Assembly: GCA_028023455.1 (NCBI GenBank)
Contig: JAQFVV010012529.1
Span: 3,369,933 to 3,433,932 of the forward strand
DNA from: Epiperipatus broadwayi
Lineage: Eukaryota; Onychophora; Udeonychophora; Euonychophora; Peripatidae
DNA: 64,000 nt
Direction: 5' to 3'
Of this stretch, positions 40,849-54,072 are shown in pieces. Made by a program: the position numbers and the translations under genes. How positions within the stretch are numbered: position 1 is the first letter of the stretch; each line of letters starts with the position of its first letter. Under the pieces are notes generated by a model. It was not told the DNA's origin. It saw only the letters and a program-made list of their open reading frames with translations, and did not search any database.

Positions 40849-43009
40849 TATAACAGTCCAAAATGAAGTGGAAGAAGCGTGTCTTTATGTATCTTTATTT
40901 AATCTATATCTGAAATATAAAAATAATAAAAGCCACTGCCAGTAATTGACACACAAACAATATTTATTTACACACATATATAATCATTTTAAATTTGAGG
41001 AATAACATTTATTATTTAGCTTTTAATATTAACTTTTAATTTAAATTATTATTTTAAGATTTTAAATCATCCACACAGATGAAATTTATATTTATTTTAA
41101 GATTGTTGAGTATGAATAAACTACATAGATTTGCATTAGAAAAGAAAATATTCTATCCTTATTCAACCTTAGGCCAAAACTTCACAGTTAAACCAATGTC
41201 AATCCATTTGATATATCGATGCATTCAATGTAACATGAATATGACAACACAAAAATCATACTGTCAGGAATGTACCTCTGAACAGCAGGGTTAAGAGAAT
41301 AAATTGTTTCTCGTCCAGAACAGGAATGTGACATCTGTCAGGCAAGAACAATAAAAAAGAAAACTCCATAGGAAGGGACTGCAGTCCTTATTGCCGACTT
41401 ACGATCCCATCCATAGGCAAAACAGGAGTGTGCGGTGTATACAGCGCTTCTGCACGTAGCGAATCTCATACTACATCTACTAATTACACCAATATATCCA
41501 ATCCATTGACCCAATTCAACTACAAAACGAATAACCCAAGATTACCCTCCCCTAATATAACTTTACAAATCTATATAGCCATTCACGCTCGACTTAAATT
41601 ATATCAATGTATTCAATGTAATATGAATATGACAGCACAAATATAGGTTAAGAAAAGAAATTGACTCTCATCCAGATAGGAATACTATATCTATCTGACG
41701 AGAAGGGCAATAAAAAAAACTCCATAGGAAGGGACTGTGGTCATTTTTTGCCGACTTACAATCGCATTTCATAGTCAAAAGGAGGTGTGCGGCATATACT
41801 GCAATTCTGCCCTTAGTGAATCGCGTACTACATCTAATAATTACACCAATATATCCAATCCATTGACCTAATTCAACTACAGAATGAATAACCTAAGATT
41901 ACCCTCCCCTAATAAAACTTCACAAATCTATATAGCCATTCATGCCCGACTTAAATTTAACATTTATATAATTTAGTTTAATGAAAAACAGAAATCATAA
42001 TAAAAACCTTAAAGAACAAAAAAAAAATAGAAATGATTTTACAAAAGAAATACATCAAATAAAATTACTTATTAATAAATTAAGTTGGTCAGATAGGATT
42101 CTATTGCAATTATTTTAAATACGGAACAAGTTTTAGAATTAAAGTTTTTATTGTTTAGTATACTGGAGTTTTAGAAATATAGTTAAAGCTTATTAGAGTT
42201 CATAAAGTTCTTACAGTTTTTAAAAGGTTCATCTTTATCCGTTGCTTGAAATTTTGAACGCGAATTCACATGCTGTCGTGAAGAGATTTCTATCCAGTTA
42301 GCCGTTTTATTTATTCAACCGGATGTCTTACTTTAGCTGGTCCTCAATGTAGAAAACGATGTCATTTCTCTTTTTTTTAGCAGAACTGAAGGAATTGAAG
42401 AGTGCGTCTTTTCAATCCCTTCTCCTTCAACTCTGCACTAACACATATCACCACTGCTATCACACCTCTCCAAAAACAATCAAGCTACCACTATCAGGAA
42501 ACTTTTAATCTGAATTGTTTTTCTTTTATAATGATCCTCTGGATTCAACGAACAAAAGACATCACTGTTCCATTTTTTCATTATGGTCCGGGCCTTTATT
42601 GCTGCTTCTATATTGGACAAGCTAATTCTTTTTATTCTCTTATCTATATCTTTCCTCTGACTTTTTAATTATATAAGAACCCGAAGGGCTAGTTTGCTTT
42701 TCAATTAATTTATAAAACAATCATTTCCATTTACTGAGATTGTATATAAATCTTTTTACTAAAATCTTTTATCTTTACATCTTGTACTTTTTTATAAAAA
42801 AGTATGTTCAAATACTTTTTTTTTATTCATTTATTTAAAAAAAGAAATAATTTTTAAAGTTTTGCATCTGTGCGAATATATATATACGTATACACGTTTA
42901 ACAACTCTTAATTTTTTTAGCTTTTAGTTTTTAATAAATTTATTTTTATTTGCGAACTTAAAGTTTTTTATTTTAAATTAATGTAACGGCATATTTATAT
43001 ACTGTTACA
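40849..43009 (-). repeat. Upstream (5') LTR with internal duplication
   Basis: Inside this LTR a unit of about 0.4 kb is present twice in tandem (about 41210-41600 and 41605-41965). Shared landmarks include 'ctccataggaagggactg', 'tgccgacttac', 'aatccattgacc' and 'agattaccctcccctaat'. The other LTR has one unit. The terminal 560 bp (from about 42450 to 43009) agrees well with 39780-40328. The short open frames here (41079-41294, 41428-41646) lie in LTR sequence and are not genes. Confidence 0.72.
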
Positions 43010-46000
43010 ATATATCTGTATTTAGTATTGTATTTTGTAATTAAAGAAATATTGCTCATAAAAAAGTATAAATTATAGTATTCAATAATACATTGAAGAA
43101 TGTTGTTATTCCTAAAGAAAGCTTAATATGATCTCATAATTTAATATAATAAAATATTTTGTAATATAACATTTATTATGTTATTGATATTTGTTTTGTA
43201 TTATTAGTTGCTTTCATAGAAGTTCATATTCACGATTAAGGATGTATTGGGCCCTCATTTTATTTATATTGGAAATGATATTTTATAGTGATAGTATTTC
43301 TTACTGGAAAAGTATATTAGTTATAATAGTGTCAAGAAAAATTTTGTTTAATCTTGATGCGATTAATAGTGTATAATTGGTTAACTCTGGTAAGAGGCCA
43401 ATGGTTTAGTAAGGTAAGTAACCAATAATATTCTTGTAAATATTATAGACTAATAAGCCAGGATGGAAAAAAAGGTTATTTCATATCAATGTTAATAAAG
43501 GCCTTTAGGTTACATCTATCTTAATTAATTGATTCATTAAACCTCATTGGATAACACACACTTAATTATTTTATGAAACTATGCATCAGGATGGATAAAT
43601 CATTTGCATTTTATTATTCTTATAAAAGATTAGATCTTGTGCCTTCAAAATTGGAAGAAAAGAGAATCATATAAGTCATAATGTTCATGTACAAAGCAAA
43701 TGGCCAGTTCTGTAAATAGTTATGTAATTTAAATAATACCATGAAATGAAATCAAATAAAAATAATCATTTGAGCATAAAATGTTTTAATGATATTGGTA
43801 AATACATGGAATAAAACTATTTTTTTAAGTTTATAATTTATATTTAATATATTTCATTTAAATAATAAATATAATTTGAGTGAAGAACTATATTTAAAAA
43901 AGATGAATATACAAGAAGAATCAAAACAATGATATCTTAAGTATTGATGTAAGATATAATGTAAATGTGTTTGATAATATATTAAGGAATTGTATTTAAG
44001 AAAATATTAATGATATAAAACATTTTTTAACATGATATTTAATGAAGGTATTTGCAAGATAAGAATTATTAATTTTAATTTCTTTAATTTTATTTCTATT
44101 TAAAAATTACAATTATTTGATAAAGATAATATTTAAAGTAAAAATTAATAAAATGTCATAAATTGTTATATTTTTTAAAGTAAAGTTATTGTCTAGTACC
44201 ATTATTTTTCCTCTTGAATCTTATTATCATATCATCAATTTTGAAACAATAGCACACAATCTTGTTTAAATAAATATTGTTTATATTATCCTACTTCTGA
44301 TTAGAATCTATAAATTTTACTTGATTTTAATGGCTTATGATCATGTACATTAAAAACATATAATAATGTAGTTATACTTAAAGAATTTAATATATGGAAA
44401 GCAAGATTATAAATGTACATTTTGGTAATTGTTTAAAAGAGCAAGAATAGTCTAATGGATCCAACATTTAAAAGAAAATATATGTTTTAGTGTCAGTAAA
44501 ATTATATTATAAATAATAATTTAAATTTTATTAAATTTTAAAAGGGAATATATTAATAAAATTATTATTTTCATTTCTTTGTATTTATTTGTTGATATGG
44601 GATGGAGTTGAATGTTATGAATATTATTTCAGGAATAAACAATAGTAGTATGATTAGAAATTATAGATTGCTTGATGAAATCCCCCCCAAAAAGAATTAT
44701 TCACTATGCTTGTTATTATTATTATAGAAAGTTCAATAGTAAGGATAATCAAGTTAATTGGAATTCTGTGAGTTTTTATTTAATCTTATGAATAATTAAT
44801 GAATGTAATATAATTAAAAATATTAAGATTATTGTTATTATAATATTATAGGTAATGGAATCTTAATAAAATTCCCCTTATTATTTCACTATCTGGGTTA
44901 GAATTATTCTAATTGTAAATAAATAGTAAACCCTGAGAATTTACTAAAGTATTTTTACATTTAAATGTAAATTTAATTTTAAAGTTATTAAAAGGATAAG
45001 GAATATTTAAGGAAGTTAAACATTATTCCAAGATAATAGATAAATTATTGTTAGTAATGTTAGTCATTAATTTATTATAAAGTTTTTGAAATAATTAATA
45101 ATATACCATAATATGATCTTTTGCAATATTCAATGCCATTGAAGAAGACTTTGTATGAATCCAATGATAAAGCTCATTACTTTTGTAACTAACAGTAGGT
45201 CTCATGATTGTTTTAATATCATAGGATTGTAATTATATTATAAAGTTTTATAAGATTTTATATTATTAAAACAATGTGAGCTAGATCTCTTTGTTGACTA
45301 TTATTGATGGTCATTGAATAAATAACTTTTTGGAAGGTTACAATATATAATTGTCTGTTTATTCAATACCTTTAATAAATTTTTGTCTTTAAATTATGAT
45401 ATGATTTTTTTAATCTATAAATTATTTCAGAGCTTAGATTCTCCAATGTCTTTACAATAACTCTGGCACAATTGGACTCATTTATTCTTAGTTTACATCC
45501 ACTAATTTTTTCAATCAATTCAAAACTTTTTGTTAACTCATTACATAGTCAATTTTTATTTATTTATATATAATTCCAAATGATTAGGATCATTTGCTTC
45601 AGAGTTTAAAAATCATCCATAAATAGAAAAAAAAATATTATGAGGGACCATTTAAAATTTTCATAATTTATTTAAATAAAATTTTTAAAAATTCTATCTT
45701 GAATACAAAATATACAAAGTAAATAAATTAAAATACTTGCATTATAAAAAAACTATTTATGTAAATACCTAAAAATTAATAACCTTAATTGAGTTGTTTC
45801 TATTTTGTCTTTTTATTAATTTTTTTTTGATTTCAAAAAAGTTTCCTTTAATATAATATGCAATAAAATAAAAACTTTTTAAAAATTGAGTTAGGATGAG
45901 TTAGAAGACATCTTTAATCAGCTAATCTAAAGCTTGCAATATATTCTATTTAGATATTGGTGGAAAAATAATATTTTTATTTTTGATTATATAAAAATAG

Positions 46001-49000
46001 ATATACAGTATGCACATATTGTTTATATATATTAAAATTGGTTATTATTATTTACATTTAATATTTATTTACATTTTCAAAGCATATGAAACTTAGAAGT
46101 TACCTAAATTTATAAGGAGATGATGAAATGGTATAAAATATATCAATAAATTATTTTAAATCCATAAAATCTTAGGAATCAAGGATATCAGATTATCAAT
46201 ACAAATATATAACTTCTATATTTTTATTCTTAATAATAAAAGAAAAATGGATCAGTTTTTTTATTCATAAACTTTTAAATTTAAAAAGTGTTTAATGTTA
46301 TTTTAAAATTGGAAGTTATTTTTTCCCTCTCTCTTTTAGTAGGTATTGAACACAAATGTCTGTATCAAAACAAATAAATTTGTAATTAAATAAATAAAAC
46401 TAAACAAAACAAAGTATTTAAGAAACAAGATTTTATTATTGCTTTATAATATTGTTAAATTCGTTTACTTTTACAATTGCAAAAATTTGCAAGTCATATA
46501 TACAGTGTATATATATATAGGGCCTGCAACTATTCATGATGTAAATATTGGAATGGGAACAAAATAAAAGTTGCCTACTAATATTTTCTTTTAAAATTTA
46601 AATAAAATATATTGATTGCTAAAAAAAATACTTAATTTTTATAAAAAAGATATTGGCTTAAATTTAGAGATAAATAAAAAACATATACATATAGAGTGAA
46701 TCAATTTTCTAAATTAAAATATAAAATAGTTTTATCTTATATATATATATATATATAATTAGAAAACAAACAATACTATAATAATTTCATTTACCAATTC
46801 AAGAATATAATTGGTTATTAAGAAAAAAAAATTGAAATCTCATGTTTAAATATTCATATTTAAAACATACATGAAGAGTATCATGGTAAATGAAAATGTA
46901 TTTTTTTGTAATGTAAAATGAATTTTTAGATTACAAATTTTAGATTGCAATTCTTCTTGCAGCATAAAATTGTAAAATTTCTACTTGTTTTTTGTTAATA
47001 ATATATTATTTTTTAAACAATTTCTTTTTTTCATTATGTAAAAATTATAATAAATATTGTTTAATTTTAAAATAAATGCAAGATGCTTAGTGCGTCTTGA
47101 AGTTTATTAAGTTCTTAATCAAAAGACAGGTGAAAGTAACCATAACTTAAATACTATGGCTAAATGATAATACTTAATCATTGATGGAAGAAGCTTATAA
47201 TCCTTTATATATTACCTCAATATTTAGTGTCATACTATGATTTTTCTCTTTAAGAAAAATATCACTACATAATACAACAGTAATATCTAGAGGACATTTT
47301 TGCATCAACTATCTTTTTTACTCTTGTATTTCTATGTTTTTTATTATATTTCATGAGATGTAATACAATCATATATTTGCAACTTAATACAACAATTGCT
47401 TTTTTTTCTTTTAGAATCTTTGATCTACAAAAAAGTATTCTTAAAGAATATAGAATTGCCTACATGAGAGTATATGCATCAGAATATACTTTCATTAGCA
47501 GATTTAATATTAAATATTTTTACTTTGTAAATAAATAATAAAGTTAGTCCAAATGATGAATAAAAATTAGAATTATTAGTAAATTTTTGTATTCAGATTG
47601 GAAAATCAAGTCTTTTTTTTTTTGCTTCCTTAAAAAAACAAGTTTAATTTAATGAAAGAACTAAACAAAGTTCCTCATTAACATACATTTTGAATAGTTG
47701 CAATAAATAATAAAGCATTCTGGAGATTACAAACATAGCCAAGAAGATCATTAACCTAATATTTTAATAATTTTTTAAGAACTTATACAAAAAGTAAACA
47801 GAATTATATAATATTCCATACAACTAATACATGTTTCAACTTATGTAAAATATAAAACCTAAGTTAAAAAAAAAAATTCTGCACAACAGTCGAACATTTA
47901 AAAGAATTTAATTCAAAATATATTAAGACACATTTTACATTTTGAAAAATACTAAAAAGTGGAAGTAAAAAATTATTATCAAGAAATTATTATAAATTTA
48001 AAAAAAAAACCCTTTTTAACAAAATAAATGTTTTAGTGAAGATTAAAAAAATATAAATGATCTTAAGGCTGGAGAAGAAAATGAATTATAGAGGAAGTGA
48101 ATGAAATAAAAAGAAGATAATTTGGAAGATATTATGGGATTGATATCTATATTTAGTACTGTATTTAAATTTATTACTATTACAGTTTTAAGAATTCTAA
48201 TATATTTTTAATTATTTTGATCTGTTGTTATTATTTTTAATGACTTATGATTAAGACTAATCAGCAGGTTTGATTAAATCTTATCTTAACATTTGATACT
48301 TGAGCTACATATTTATACATTAATAATATATATGCAAAATTTTTCTGCCCAATTAATTCACATTTTCTTTTGATAATTGAAAGGAATTGAAAAGTGTACA
48401 TGCTGCTTTCATCAAATTTAAAGTATTTACTTGTTTTGCCATAAGTTATATAATTTTATTCTTAAATGCTCCAACAAATTGTTATAATGCTAGACATATA
48501 GCAAGGCACACATATCTTAAATAATATATATTTTTTTTTTTACTTCTCAACTTCAACATTCATCAAGAGAATTATTGGAATTATAAATATTTCTAATCAA
48601 AGTTCAACATATCATATAGAAAATATAAGATACAACACAATAAACAATAAAAAAAAATTAAATATTAAATACTGCAGGAACTAGCACACAATTTTGGTAA
48701 TGACAGTTATTATTATTATTTTTTATTTTATAATTTCAGGAATAATGGAGAAGTAACCAACAAATCTTACATGATTATCTTCTAAAAAAATTACTGTTAA
48801 GCAAATTTATATTTAACAATATTACTTGAAAAACAACTAACCTTTAACTTATTAACAGCAAAAGTTTTAACAAAGTTACGTTCTGCTATTTGCAATGAAT
48901 TCATTTTTAAAGTACAAGCATATTGATCTAACACACAGACAATTCACAATACATGGCATATAATCTCATTGTACTTTTTAGTACCTTACATGATTAAACT

Positions 49001-50719
49001 ATTATAAACATTTTATAAATAACAGACTAACAAAAAAAAATCAAATTCAGGATATAGCACTTAAAATAAACTATCACAGATTTTGTTATTACTATAAAAG
49101 ACCAACAGATATCGTTCTTACAAACATCAATTGTTCTACAGTGTCATAACATTGAGATCTTGGATATGTATGATTAATAAAACTTGAATCAAAATAACTT
49201 TATCAAAAAGCTACCTTCATTCAAGTTATATATATATAATATTTTATTAAACAAACAAATGTAAATATAAAATAAATATTGATACTCTACCATTAAGTCA
49301 ATAGTGAGAATAACCAATATGAATGCTTATTAATCAACTAATTATAGACATTCAAATAGAATAATGGCAAGCCTTCTTAACAGCTTCCTCAACAATGCAC
49401 TCTCTGTTTCAAAATTATACCATTTTTTTAATAAACAATTTTTATATGTAAATACAGGGATTTGAATCCAGAATGACCACACACATGTAAAAAAGATATA
49501 TGATCCTCAATATATGTATTTTGTGCAGAACCAGCACTCATCAGTTGGGAAAGATCATAATTTTCCACATGTATACAATCAGGGTTCGATTTATATTAAG
49601 ATGTCAATTCATCAAACGTTAATGGACAGGCTTCAATTTTTTTACCCTTACAACATCCAACATTATATAGACAAAATAAATTATTTAATTTATAGCTTAA
49701 AATCTATTGGACCACAAATAATATTATGCAATCATGTAAAATGTTAAATGCAAGCACAATATTTAATGAATGGTGATATACCACCATTAATAGCAAGATC
49801 ATCACTATTTATAGCAGATCAAATAGTAACAATGTAACAACAATGCAGCTATTTATTTAAAAAGCAAGTGTTAAGGTTGGCTATTCTCATTGCTGATTTA
49901 ATTGTATTAAACAATAATTTATTACTAACATTACAAATCAGAAAATTTAGATTTTTTTAATTAGAGCAACTCTACTTTTAATCTACGTTTAAAAGATTGA
50001 ATAAATATTTTTTGTATGGGAATTACAAGTTTGTACATAATAATAATAGTTTAATATTGGAATTAATAAAGAGAATTTATTATTAGCATTATTAATATAT
50101 AATTCTAAATTTTTGAGTAATTTTAATCATCCAGTTAAATTAAGTTCTGCTGTTTCAAAAAATGAGTTCTGGAATATTAAGTACTTCAAACATTTAGTAA
50201 ATTTATTTTATTCCCTAAAAAAGTAGGTATAAATTTTTTTTAGTAGATATTTATTCCATTTTATTATATTTAGTGTATAAATAGTTGATTATTGCTGTAT
50301 TTATTAATAATCAGAATATAGTATATATTCATTAATTTTAAGGCATTCAATAAAATCTTGGCAATACTGCACTAAGGATGGCATTGCTTCTGCAATAATA
50401 TCATTTACACTATAAATAGCACAACTTTAAGAAAAAAATAATTGTTGTTTACTTTTCCCACTTTAAAAAAAAATTAGTCTTTCTATTTGTTTTTGGAATA
50501 ATGTTTTAATACAATAAAAAATAAATAATAATGCATATAAAAATATACAGTATTAACTAACAAATAATAAAAATGGTAGTTACAATTGTAATATCATTTA
50601 TATGCAATTACTATTAATAAAAAATAATGAAATTGGGCAATATAATTTAACAAAATCAGTAGAAAACTTAAAAGAGTGTAAAAGAATATTTCAGTATTCT
50701 TGGTATCTAAGAGAGAAGT
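43010..50719 (-). other. LAMP 3' UTR and AT-rich intergenic DNA
   Basis: Almost 8 kb of AT-rich DNA without a recognisable gene. The part next to 50719 must include the 3' UTR of the - strand LAMP gene, but no unique poly(A) site can be chosen. Faint RT-like or Penelope-like fragments (near 43920-44000 on the + strand and 45420-45540 on the - strand) are too weak to call. (TA)n tracts occur at 46508-46522 and 46738-46758. Confidence 0.55.
49500..49640 (+). repeat. Fragment of dispersed repeat shared with 29.9 kb
   Basis: The block agaaccagcactcatcagttg (about 49528-49548) matches 29901-29920. The following 'gggttcgatttatattaagat' corresponds to the 'tgctcggggtatattaagat' end of the foldback at 29946-30240. 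This is a single truncated copy without the inverted partner. Confidence 0.55.
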
Positions 50720-50886
50720 TTAATCTACATTTTTATATTCCATTTTTCTATCATTCATGCTACGATGAACAGCATAACCAATAATCACTACCAGAACAAT
50801 AACAGCAAATGTGCTACCCATTGCAATTGGAACTGTGTCATCACGGAATCGCCTCTTTGATAGAAGATCATGAGCACAGATATTTT
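50720..50886 (-). CDS. LAMP-family protein, last coding exon (TM and cytosolic tail)
   Basis: On the - strand an acceptor TTTTTTTTCAG (to 50887) precedes 54 residues and TAA (50722-50720). The exon starts with the last cysteine of a LAMP domain (NICAHD), then a juxtamembrane DDTVPIAMGS and the membrane segment TFAVIVLVVIIGYAV. A short tail, HRSMNDRKMEYKNVD, carries the YKNV tyrosine sorting signal (YxxPhi). The 'VPIA.G' entry to the membrane helix and a tiny Tyr-motif tail are hallmarks of LAMP1/2-type lysosomal membrane glycoproteins, which line the lysosome lumen with glycosylated domains. The split codon G|AA joins it in phase to 56643. Confidence 0.83.
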
Positions 50887-52086
50887 CTGAAAAAAAAAAA
50901 AGAAGCTATTATATATTTTTACAAAAAGCATTATAAAGAAACAGTAGCTTTCTTTCTCCACATTTTTCATAAATGTATACATCCAGTTCAACTATCATCA
51001 AAAATGGAAAGAAATTTAATCTTTTTTGCTATTATTTTATATACTTATAATGTAAATCATCTAATATAAAATATCTTTATATAACAGCAATAATTCTATG
51101 TTATTATAACATTAATACAAAAGAGTTTTTTTGGCAAATATTTCACGCTCTTCTCAATGTGATTGTAAACTATTTTAAAGCAGCAATTTACATTGCATAT
51201 GTAGTGACATCTGTTATTTTTTATATAAAATTAATTAAAAACAATAATAATAAAAAATAAAAACAATCCAAATACAAATGTAATTTATAAATGTAGAATT
51301 TATCATTTAAACAACATATAATAATTATGCAAAATGAAAAAAAAAAGTTTTATGTCTATATAAATTTCCACTTCTTTTTAATTTTTGTAAATAAGTAAAA
51401 AAATTATATATTGACATATAGAGTATATTTTGTATAATTGTTATATGTTGTTTAATTGATAAATTTTACTTTTGTAAATTAGTATTTGCATTATTCCCTC
51501 CCCTCTCCTCATTATTATTGATTCTAATTGACTTGTATAAAAGCAATAGATGTCAATACATATGAAATGTAAATTGAATCTTTGACTGCCTTGTTATGCT
51601 GATGTGGTTGACTTTTGCTCTGCAAGATAAGTTAAAGTTTTATATATTTTTAATAACATCTAGATAAACCTTTCTGTTGCTGGAGAATATTTGTTTAGAG
51701 AGTGGATGAGAAAAGAGAGTTGGAATGCAGAGAGATAGATTTAATTGGATTTGGAAAGTTTAAAAAAAAATATTGGTAACATTTGGAAAGTGATCTGATA
51801 TGTTGGCATTTTAAATATAAAAGAAAAAAAAATACTTTTTTTGTGTTTATTGTAATGAGGCCTTAAAACTAAGACATACATAATATTAGTTGTATTTTAG
51901 GAGGTTTTCTATTAAAAATGTATTCAATTTAAGTAAGAGAGTAGTTTATTTGAGAAAGAGGATAATATTGAGGTGTGAGTTTAGTGAAGCATATGTTTAT
52001 CAATCACCATTTAAAATTTTTTTTTCCCTTTTGTACAAAGAGGTAAATTTAAATATAGAGTAGGGAAATTGGAAAAATAAGGAAAT
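50887..52086 (-). other. LAMP intron, 3' part
   Basis: AT-rich intronic sequence on the - strand between the LAMP terminal exon and the LINE relic. The 51640-52086 part, rich in 'gagagag/aaaag' on the + strand, may be the decayed 5' leader of the LINE beginning near 52087, but no motif proves it. Confidence 0.55.
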
Positions 52087-53060
52087 ATGGATTGCATTTG
52101 TATCCTACAATGCATGTATAATGGTCAAAAGGAAATTAGGCATACTTTGGTAGAGTGTATGCTATGTGATAAGGTTTTCTATCTGAAGTGCTTAAATAAG
52201 ATTAGGAAAGATATAAAATGTATGGCTGTGTAAATCATGTGTAAATGTGATAAAATAGATGAAAAAATGGTTTTTAAGTATAGATAATTTAAAAACAAAG
52301 TCAGGAGAAATGGAGGAAATTGTAAACAATTTTCTCCATTTCTCCTGACTTTATGAATGGAGTATATATTTAGAGGAGCAATAAAGAGATATGAATGACA
52401 AAATAAGTAATGCAATGAGGATAGTTAAAAAATAAATAAGATAGAGGCAAAGGTAAAGGATGTAGAAGTAAAATTAAAACCATTAGATATAAAATGTGAT
52501 CAGGTCAAGAAATTAATGAATAGAAACAATAAGGACAAAGCAGATAAGGAAGTTTCAGAAGGTGGAAGAGAATATTACAAATGAAGTAGGGGAAGTAAAC
52601 TATGAGTGATAGGGGTCTCATTAATCATAGGATGTGGAGATGTAATTCAAGGGAAAATAGAAATAGGTAGGTAAGAATTAAGTGTGCTTGAAGCTAGAAT
52701 TAGGGATATTGCAGATAAGGTAAAAAAGGGAAGTAGAGATGTTTATGTTATAGTGGGACAAATAATTTGTCAAAGCCATTAGAAAGTAATGAATCGAACA
52801 AAGAATTGATTAGTAGTTTGAATAAGATTAAAGAAAGATTAGGAGTAATTGAATTACTATCAAGACTCAACAGTAGATATATGGTAGCTGGGGTATGTTC
52901 TATAAATGAGAGGATGAAAAAATTATGCAACAGAAATAATATTATGTTTGTGAATGTGTGGGACATTTTTTTATTAGTAAGAGGAGTTGTACAATAAAGA
53001 TGGGTTGCACATAAAAAAACAAGAAAAGAAGCATTAGGAAGTTTGATTTATGAAAAATAT
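52087..53060 (+). pseudogene. LINE ORF1 remnant, PHD-like finger and SGNH esterase
   Basis: The frame from 52087 reads a Cys-rich finger (CICILQC, ECMLCDKVFYLKC, KCMAV) resembling the PHD-like finger of CR1/L2 ORF1 proteins. A charged, coiled-coil-like stretch follows (KIEAKVKDVEVKL, about 52442-52480). An SGNH-hydrolase pattern comes next: VIGVSLIIG (about 52605, block I, normally GDS), VIVGTNNLSKPL (about 52748-52780, block III) and YNKDGLHIKKQ (about 52991-53020, block V with Asp and His). Several stops and one-base shifts separate the pieces. The nucleophile Ser survives but the preceding Asp is Val. PHD plus esterase ORF1s are known in CR1/L2-type LINEs, so the assignment rests on motif order. 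Confidence 0.6.
52297..52352. repeat. Strong small hairpin inside LINE remnant
   Basis: AAAGTCAGGAGAAATGGAG at 52297-52315 pairs perfectly with 52334-52352, leaving about 18 bases that pair partly (gaaattg with caatttt). It sits between the finger and the coiled-coil remnants of ORF1. It probably arose by a small inverted duplication, as one arm agrees with neither ORF1 frame. Confidence 0.75.
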
Positions 53061-53299
53061 TAAAGTTAAAAAAAGTTATAAGGGGAATAGGGTTTTAAAC
53101 TACAGTATTATCAAAAAGGTTAAAAATAAATGGGATGTAAGAAGTAAACAAAGAATAGCTGATCCAAATATGAATGTAGAGGTGGAGAAGGAATGAGTCT
53201 GTAAAACTAATGATAAACAAACTTATTACAGATGTACTGGAGAAGAAAGAGTGAAATTTATAAAAGGATGGTAAGAAAGGAAAAAGCCAATAAACATCC

Positions 53300-53928
53300 C
53301 ATGACCACTATTTCTTATGCTTGCTTATAACAGTTATTAAAACAGGCAAGACTCTCTATATGTATTGCCACTCAGTGCAAGCCAGAGTAATCAGTGATGT
53401 CAGAAGGCTTGTGCATAAAATCCCCATTTAGTGCCTACTCATCCAATATCTCCAGCCTAGTTTCTAGTTTGTGGCCTTCATCAGTGAGGAGCCTTGGATC
53501 TGAGAGCACTGCACCTAAATCTTAGAATCTAATGCAACCCTCCAGTAGCCACCTTTTATTTCTACCTAACTATAAAACTTATGACTTAAATTGAAAACAC
53601 CATATTATTTTTAATCCAAGCTCATTAGCTTATATAGTCATATATGTCTGAACTTAGTTCAGTACATATACATTTTGGTGACTTTGGTTCTTTAGTAACC
53701 ATAGCCACCACTACCCTATTAGGCAGTGCTCTCAGATCCAAGGGGAAGGCCACAAGCCAGAAACTAGTCTGGGGATATTGGATGATTAGGCACTAGATGG
53801 GGATTTTTTTCACAAGCCTTCTGACATCCATTGATTACTCTGGTGTGCACTGAGTGGCAATACATATAGAGAGTTTTGCTTGTTTTAATAACAGTTATAA
53901 GCAAGCATAAGAAATGGTGATCATGTGT
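53300..53928. repeat. Decayed copy B of the hammerhead palindrome family
   Basis: A full left arm (53300-53723) is followed directly by a right arm shortened at its inner side (53724-53928), so the loop and about 190 bp are deleted. It matches the 33.3 kb palindrome in order and orientation. In the left arm the - strand motif reads CTGATGA, a stem II that no longer pairs fully, GAAAC and GGC in place of GTC. In the right arm the CTGATGA is deleted. The outer ends extend about 45 bp further (ttcttatgcttgcttataa and partner) than in the 33.3 kb copy. Confidence 0.82.
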
Positions 53929-54072
53929 TACAAATGTTTTTTTGTTACAAAGTGCTTCTCATAGATTGTGAATAGTCTAGAATATTCATTTCTTTTCATT
54001 CTAAAAATCATTATTACATAAATAAAAAGATATTCTTTAAAGTTTAAAAACTCAGATAATTGGCTTAAAAAC

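Larger units (their letters stand above)
38149..43009 (-). mobile_element. LTR retrotransposon remnant with 2.2 kb LTRs
   Basis: Two direct copies of about 2.17 kb (38149-40328 and 40849-43009) flank an internal stretch of only 520 bp. Read on the - strand, the LTR begins TGTAAC and ends GTTATA. The upstream LTR is followed after two bases by an 18-base primer-binding-site-like sequence. The flanks show ATATAT on both sides (38143-38148 and 43010-43015), a possible target duplication but in AT-rich DNA. No gag or pol remains, so the element is internally deleted. The PBS style suggests a Ty3/Gypsy-type element. Confidence 0.75.

Noticed and set aside
43920-44000. Frame reading ILSIDVRYNVNVFDNIL, faintly like a Penelope RT motif A region
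   Set aside because: The similarity rests on a few hydrophobic residues in AT-rich DNA, with no second motif nearby.
45420-45540. - strand frame NELTKSFELIEKISGCKLRIN, faintly like the RT region after motif C
   Set aside because: No YxDD or other RT block adjoins it, so chance cannot be excluded.
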